From: Typhlomys cinereus
Taxonomy: Eukaryota > Chordata > Mammalia > Rodentia > Platacanthomyidae
Assembly: GCA_023101885.1 (NCBI GenBank)
Contig: JALPQD010000359.1
Location: 1,302,001-1,366,000 of the forward strand
Reading direction: 5' to 3'
Length of the DNA: 64,000 nucleotides
The notes beneath the pieces are model-generated. The model saw nothing but the letters and a program-made list of their open reading frames with translations. It was not told the DNA's origin and ran no database searches. A program made the translations under genes and the position numbers. This document shows, in pieces, positions 58,251 to 64,000 of this stretch (the stretch's first letter is position 1; each line of letters opens with the position of its first letter).

Positions 58251-58718
58251 TGTGGGTCTGGGACTGCTCAGAAAAATCACCACACAGACACCAGGGATCT
58301 TATCAAAGGAGGAGAGACTTTATTAAAGCTGAGCAGCAAACACACAACAAAGAATCAGGCTTGTAGTATGAGGCTTGGAAAAATGGGTGTATTCAGCTTT
58401 TAAATGCAAAAACCATATTCTGTCATATGATTATTTTAATATCTATAAGTGACAAAGCAGGTTGTATGGAAGCAGAAATTAATTAAGTTAACTACTTTAT
58501 GTTTTAAGAAACAGAACAGGGGTGTTCAACATTACACCCTTGAGTTTTTCAGAAGCTAAAGTCAGCAGTTATTTCTACAGACGACACAGGTAACTACAGA
58601 ATGCTTCAGGAAGTTCTTGTTTTTTTTTTTTTTTTCTGAGCACTTCAGTGGGGGGGGGCAGTGTGTGGGGTGAATATTCAACATGAGAAGCAGTCATCTG
58701 CCTTTCTATTTTTCTACA
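58251..58718 (-). mobile_element. Probable solo LTR of an endogenous retrovirus, minus strand
   Basis: On the minus strand the 468-bp block begins TGTAGAAAAATAG and ends CAGACCCACA, the TG...CA ends of an LTR. It is flanked by a 5-bp repeat, ATGGT, at 58,246-58,250 and 58,719-58,723. A TATA-like TTTAAAAG (near 58,400) and AATAAAG (near 58,320) lie in the order expected of U3-R-U5. No internal retroviral genes adjoin it. The family is not identified. Confidence 0.65.
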
Positions 58719-58723
58719 ATGGT

Positions 58724-59694
58724 GATGGTCACAACTACATCAGCTGGGATAAATTAAACAATATAAGTATAATGAAATGTGTTCTGCTCTTTTCAGTCAG
58801 ATATAATCTGACAGGATCAACCCACTTATTCATTGTTATGTTTATGATTAGTAGACTAATTAATCTTGAAAAGCTATATTTGGAAAGGCCTTATTACAAT
58901 CATGGGGTTTTGTCTTATTGATTGTCTCTTTTATGTGACCAGAGATGATTAATGAGAAAAATATATTATAGATTTTTTTTTAAGTATTGACCTAATGAGT
59001 TCATTCAGTCTGGATAATCATAAGGCTAATTTCAATTATGAACTTTTCAACTTTTTGTTATAAATTGTGGAATCTTGAGTTCCTTATCACTTACTACTCC
59101 ACCACAAAGATAAATTTAAGTCTACCTCTAAATCTGAATCAAAATTATCTGTTGAAATATGCTGAAATCATTTATCAGAGCATTTGACTTTTGCATTAAT
59201 ACTTGGGAGATTGATTGACAGGTTTTATAGTTTAAGTTATAAGCATAATATAATTTACTATCACTTTCATTCTTTATTTTATATATATAAAATGTAGGAT
59301 GACAATAACATTTTTTTAATTTGGAAAGCCACTTATTATTTTTCTGTTTGGAAATAAATATACTTTCTTACAAGGAAGAACATTTTCACCTTTCAAACAA
59401 AAAGAGATTGTGAAGTACGCATCACGGCTGCTCTTCATAGTGTGTTTTCTTCATTATACTAACATGTGACTACTAAACTAGTTGCTACCTAGTTAAAGAC
59501 ATTGGGACACAGCAAAAAAATTAGTATCAGAGATTTCTTATCAGCAACACTGTATGCATGTACGTGTGTAGGGTTGGATTTGTAGTACTTTTTTAACACA
59601 TTCACATATCTGTGTTGATAATTTTAAGTAAAATAAAATAAATAGGCAAATGGTATTGTGGATGACACCACACATTTTAATTACAGGACACCGA
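58724..59694. other. AT-rich intergenic sequence, nothing recognised
   Basis: No gene or confident repeat. Confidence 0.45.
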
Positions 59695-60665
59695 CAAATC
59701 AAGCTAGAACTGAGCCAATAGCCTTTTCCCTGCTCGCTTTCTTAGTCTGAGAAGGTGCCTATCAGCTCCTGAGAGAGGAAAGTTATCAATGGTGTTTCCC
59801 TGTGCTGGACTGTGTGCAATCTAACACTGAACTGTTAGGCAAGATATGTCCATTGGTACAACAGCAGCGTCAATAATATAAGGATAACCATCTGCTTTCT
59901 GATTGGATTTAAGCTCTTTGCTCTAGAGGGAACTAGCCCATACCTGGAAGGATCATAGTCCCTAGGGGAGGGGGGACTACTACTAATGTTTTGCAAGTGA
60001 AAATATTTTTAAATACCTTACATATTAATTTTAATACACCTAAGTTAGTGTTACTCTCACTTTTGGACAAAGAGGCTTTTTTTTTTTTTTTGTAGTGAGT
60101 ATCAGTGAAAGCAGAAAATCATAATGGGACCAAATGATGTGAACATGTGACTGTCAAGTGTTCAGCACCAGTTGGCACATCTATATCTTGGCCTTGAAGG
60201 CATAGGGAGTCCTGTCAATGATGGATGGAAAGAATGGAAGAATGTGATGGAGGATAATGCTGAAAAGTGCTCTCTCATAGTCTTGAGGTGTTTACTACAC
60301 CCACAATCTCACATCTTTGTAAGACCTAGTCTAGATTGTGCCCATCAGCACTCCATAGTAGACAGAGAAGGTGCTCTTGGGGCCTCACTTATCTGCAAAG
60401 CTATAGGCAGTTAATAGGCTCAGGGGAAAGGAGAGTTGAGTCATATTCCTCATTACTATAGCTGCTGGTAAGTTGCCCTTGCTCCAGTAAATGCCCCCTC
60501 TTCCAGACACATGCAAAGAACCCTCATTAAGTGCAGAAGTCACCAAAAATAAAGACCTTAAAGTGGGAAAGAAACGTGTTGGGAAGAAAAGGGGTTTATG
60601 GGAATGGGAGTGAATAAAGGAGGATAATACATATATTAAATTGTGAAAGAATTTCAAAAAAGAAA
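59695..60665 (+). mobile_element. Old L1 3' UTR remnant (Lx-like), plus strand
   Basis: It includes TTCTGATTGGATTTAAGCTC, then (GC)TATAGGCAGTTAATAGGCT, GTAAGTTGCCCTTGCTCCAG and a purine-rich end with GGGAATGGGAGTGAATAAAG. These are blocks I recognise, in the same order, from old muroid L1 3' UTRs. It ends near 60,665 in an A-rich run. No coding part remains. Confidence 0.65.
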
Positions 60666-63359
60666 GAAATAGGCAAATGCTGTTCCAATAGAGCTATTTT
60701 CTCTCTATAAGATTTCTAGATCAGAGTGGCCTGATTTCTATTTTTATGCTTATGCTCTGGTTGCTGGGAGATGTATCATATGCTCTCTGGTAAATTCTAT
60801 TATTATTCCTACTTACATGTTGCTACTCCTTTGTGAAATTATACTTCCTTGTGCCTGCTGGTGTTTATTGTCCATATGGACTGAACCTGTAATATTGGTG
60901 CATCCTGCCATAAACTCATACTCATGTGATTTTGCCATTCAACATTTTTCTACCATTGCCAAAAAAGAAAGAAAAAAAAATAAAAAAGAGCATTGAAGAT
61001 GAAATGTGCTTTATCTAAAAAACTGAGATATAAGTGGAACAATGAGTCAGTCTTTCAAGTTGGGCCCTGAACCTTCACACTGAATTCTAGATAGAGGAAT
61101 GAATGTGAATCCAGGTTGCATATGATCTAGTGTTGTGTTGTCACCAAAGAAGAAACAATGTTTTTTAAACTAGGGAAGACTTCAAGTTGTTTGTCAATAA
61201 ATAAGAACATAGTGAATGTTGATTCATAATATTCTTTGTAGTAAACAGCAATACAAATGAAATGATATTCTGCTTCCTCTACTCGACTCTTTAAAGGATC
61301 AAATATATTTTAAGGGTATTTTTTGTTTTTAATGTTTGATATTAAAAGAGACTGTAGTTACATTAGCAGACAAGCAAAGATATTTCACATTTCTTTGATC
61401 CCAAATGCTATGCATTAATCTAAGAAAAGGTATTTAAGTTCTTTGACATTTACTCATCACATTTTCATGTCCTTCTTTAGCATCATTTAATTACTCATAA
61501 AGAACATATTGTTGAAAAGGATTAACATAAGGGAAATACATAAAATACTGTTTATGAGTGTCAGAAAATCTAATTTATAGCCACCTTACAAGTGTAGTGT
61601 TATAATGCACAGCCAATCTTATAAGCTGTATCAGTTTAGTCTGCCTGAATTCTTAGGGCAGAAACTTTAAACATATGCAATTTAGGAAAACGCATTTGTG
61701 TTTGTCAAAAATACGAAAACTTCAAACCTTAGCAATTTCATTGCTAGGAAAGAACTGTTGTTATCAAGATCACTCTGTTCAATGGTCTGCAGATCATTGC
61801 CAACAACAAACTAACCTTGTTTTTCTGAAAATAGATTTTACAAAATAAATTTTCTCATGCCATGTTTTCTTTCTGTCTCTTTGATTTTCAAAATCTTCAG
61901 CCTTCAAATCCCAGGTCACGCCTCATCAAGGACTTTTGTAATCTTCATTAGGTTTTCCAGGGACAAGTAGATTTCAATAATCTTTTCTTAATATAAGATG
62001 GTGAATTATCTCACTTTAGGCATGCAGGGCACTAATACATATCTTCATCTGGTATTTAGTGAGAAAAAAGTAAAGGACAAACAAGTCTGCTGCCAATTAT
62101 GGTCAATTAAATGCCAGATTAAAGACTGAGAAAGTGTTTGCTGAACTACACTGAGATGCTGGCCATTCTACTAAATTAGATCACATCAGATCACGAAAAA
62201 AAAAAAAAAAGTGAAATGCTTTGATTGAAAACTTGAGGAGTCTGTTTCTTAAAGTGTTCTGTCCTCACGATGAAAACCAAGTTTCAAGTGGATTAATGTG
62301 ACTACTTAAGAAAATACTAATTATGAGTTTTCTCAAGGGAAAATTATTTAGGAGTTGAAATAGAAACACTACATGATGCATGTAGTAGCACAGTGACAAT
62401 CTGTGCACGTTTCTTGACATACGTTTGGACTTTAAAGCAGAAGGAGCATAAACAGGCTAAGAATCATGGATCAAAGTTCAGGCTTTCTGGCAATACAGAC
62501 TTTAAATCCTGGATACTCTTGTAGGTTCAAAAAGGGATTGATAGTATTTCTTTGTTCCACCATCTGTGAGAGGGCTGGTGTGAGTATGAACTCCACAAAC
62601 TGAGAGTGCTCCTGGGGTGCACTGTGCAGTGAATGTGGGTATAATTATTAATAGAGGAAATTTTGTGGTGTGCCATGGCCAATATGATTCTAAACAGGGG
62701 TTAAGAAGCAACACAAGGCTTCAGAGGTTAAAGAAGTGCTTCTCTGGCCTCTGACATAGGAGACATAAATATGGATGGGAGACCAAATGAACTAAAGACT
62801 TTCAGCTGCTTGCTGAACTTTTTATTTGGGTTTAAGATTGGAAACAAAGAGATAAGAGGATCACAAATTTTTGAAGGAGACACATTATTCTATTGTTAGC
62901 GTGTGTAATAATTAAGCCTTGTTGTCTTATAACATTGTATATCTCAGGATGATTTCCCTTATACTTTAACTTCCTCTCTTTGTGTTATCCTGTTTGGATA
63001 TGTCTCCTTATGCTATTTTTTCCTTTTTATAATTATGGTTTTAATAAAATTATGATGTTGAAGTTTGCTGTCTGACCTGAGATATGCCTATAAGAAGGCA
63101 CAGGCAATTAAATAAAATTCCTATACCAGGTAACTGATAATGCCTAAAGAGCTCTTGGCCAGAGAGGTCTCAAGGACCTCCAAAACAATGTAAGTTTTTG
63201 CCATTGATCTTTGTTATTCTTCAGAAATTGACAGTAAGACTCTATTGCTGAAGATACTCTGTGTAATAAACAAATTAGAACTTCCTTTTTAGCCAGGTTC
63301 ATAGTACCAGAATATATTGTGCAAGCTCCTGGATCATAAAGCAATCAATAGACTTACTC
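60666..63359. other. AT-rich intergenic sequence, nothing recognised
   Basis: No gene or confident repeat. A-rich runs occur at 60,960-60,987 and 62,197-62,211. Confidence 0.5.
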
Positions 63360-64000
63360 AGCTATGCATGCTGCAGGCTACAAAAACAACCTACCCTGGC
63401 AAGAGGCAACATCAATTCAATAGTGGCATGAACTTTTGGGGGTAACCAACTGGTTTCCGATTGGATTTAGGGCCCTTAAATTAATTAAGGCTTCAGCAAG
63501 GAGCACATGGCTGGTATTATAAATCAAGCCAAGAAACCGTGGAAGAGGACCACATAGGCCCCAAGAGAGAACAAACTATAAGGACATGATAGTAAACTGT
63601 CTTCCAAACATGCATTATACCAATATCATTATACCAATAGATTAAAGTTGCTCATCCTAGAAGCTTTCTTTTACAATGGAAAGTATTTAATGAAAGGAAC
63701 ACAGATAAACAAAGTGCAGAGAGTAAGAGACTGTGAATGCCACTCTGTCCATTAAAATATCAGGGAACATCGCAGGAGTGTGTTCTAATATAAGCGCTTC
63801 AGGCTGGGGAAGGAATACGTCATCTTCTAGATATAACATGGCTGCTGCTGCATCCATGAACTCATTACAGCTATGTCTATTTCCAAAAGACCTTTAAAAG
63901 TTTTGATCTGTCAACATTTCATCATGGAAGAGAAAGGATCTCAAGAAGCTCCATACCTCCAAGTGAGACTATTGAGGATTAATGTTAGATTGGAAGGGGG
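63360..64000 (+). mobile_element. Old L1 3' UTR remnant (Lx-like), running off the window
   Basis: CCGATTGGATTTAGGGCCC, GGCTGGTATTATAAATCAAG, GTGCAGAGAGTAAGAGACTG and CCATGAACTCATTACAGC follow the order of old muroid L1 3' UTR blocks and overlap in content with 59,870-59,960. The element continues beyond the right edge. Confidence 0.65.

Overview
The window is nuclear DNA from a mammal, and the repeats point to a rodent. It is AT-rich, gene-poor intergenic sequence, and I recognise no host protein-coding exon, rRNA or tRNA gene. The rodent assignment rests on three things: LINE-1 (L1) elements of rodent type (ORF1, ORF2, and a 3' UTR with a purine/G-rich block), a tRNA-derived SINE of the B2 type with an AATAAA-rich tail, and older L1 3' ends resembling the Lx families of muroid rodents. 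B2-superfamily SINEs suggest Myodonta (mouse-like rodents or jerboas). The species cannot be named from the sequence.

Layout, left to right. At 0.5-1.7 kb two L1 3' ends share one target site. At 8.3-14.6 kb lies a full-length, minus-strand L1 (L1-A). It has a perfect 13-bp target-site duplication, a CpG-rich 5' UTR, an intact ORF1, an ORF2 broken by two small deletions and one nonsense codon, and an apparent 3' transduction. At 17.4-24.6 kb lies an older full-length plus-strand L1 (L1-B) with an unrelated 5' UTR and two nested SINEs. Between 25 and 31 kb are four SINEs of the same B2-like family and old L1 remnants on both strands. From 31 to 38 kb the sequence is mostly unique and AT-rich, with simple repeats. 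From 38.9 to 46.2 kb a 5'-truncated L1 (L1-C) abuts a second L1 3' end (L1-D). At 47.6-48.2 kb an L1 fragment is fused to a GATA microsatellite. From 48 to 64 kb there are two more young L1 3' ends, a likely solo LTR, an old SINE, a 103-bp local duplication and old L1 3' UTR sequence running off the right end.

The window is a layered record of retrotransposition rather than a gene cluster. L1 supplies the endonuclease/reverse transcriptase. The SINEs are non-autonomous Pol III transcripts that end in A-rich tails and carry L1-type target duplications, so they were probably mobilised by the L1 machinery. The most notable points are the 3' transduction and the outward antisense ORF with a splice-donor-like site in the 5' UTR of L1-A, the re-use of one insertion site by two L1s, and the exchange of the L1 promoter region between L1-A and L1-B.
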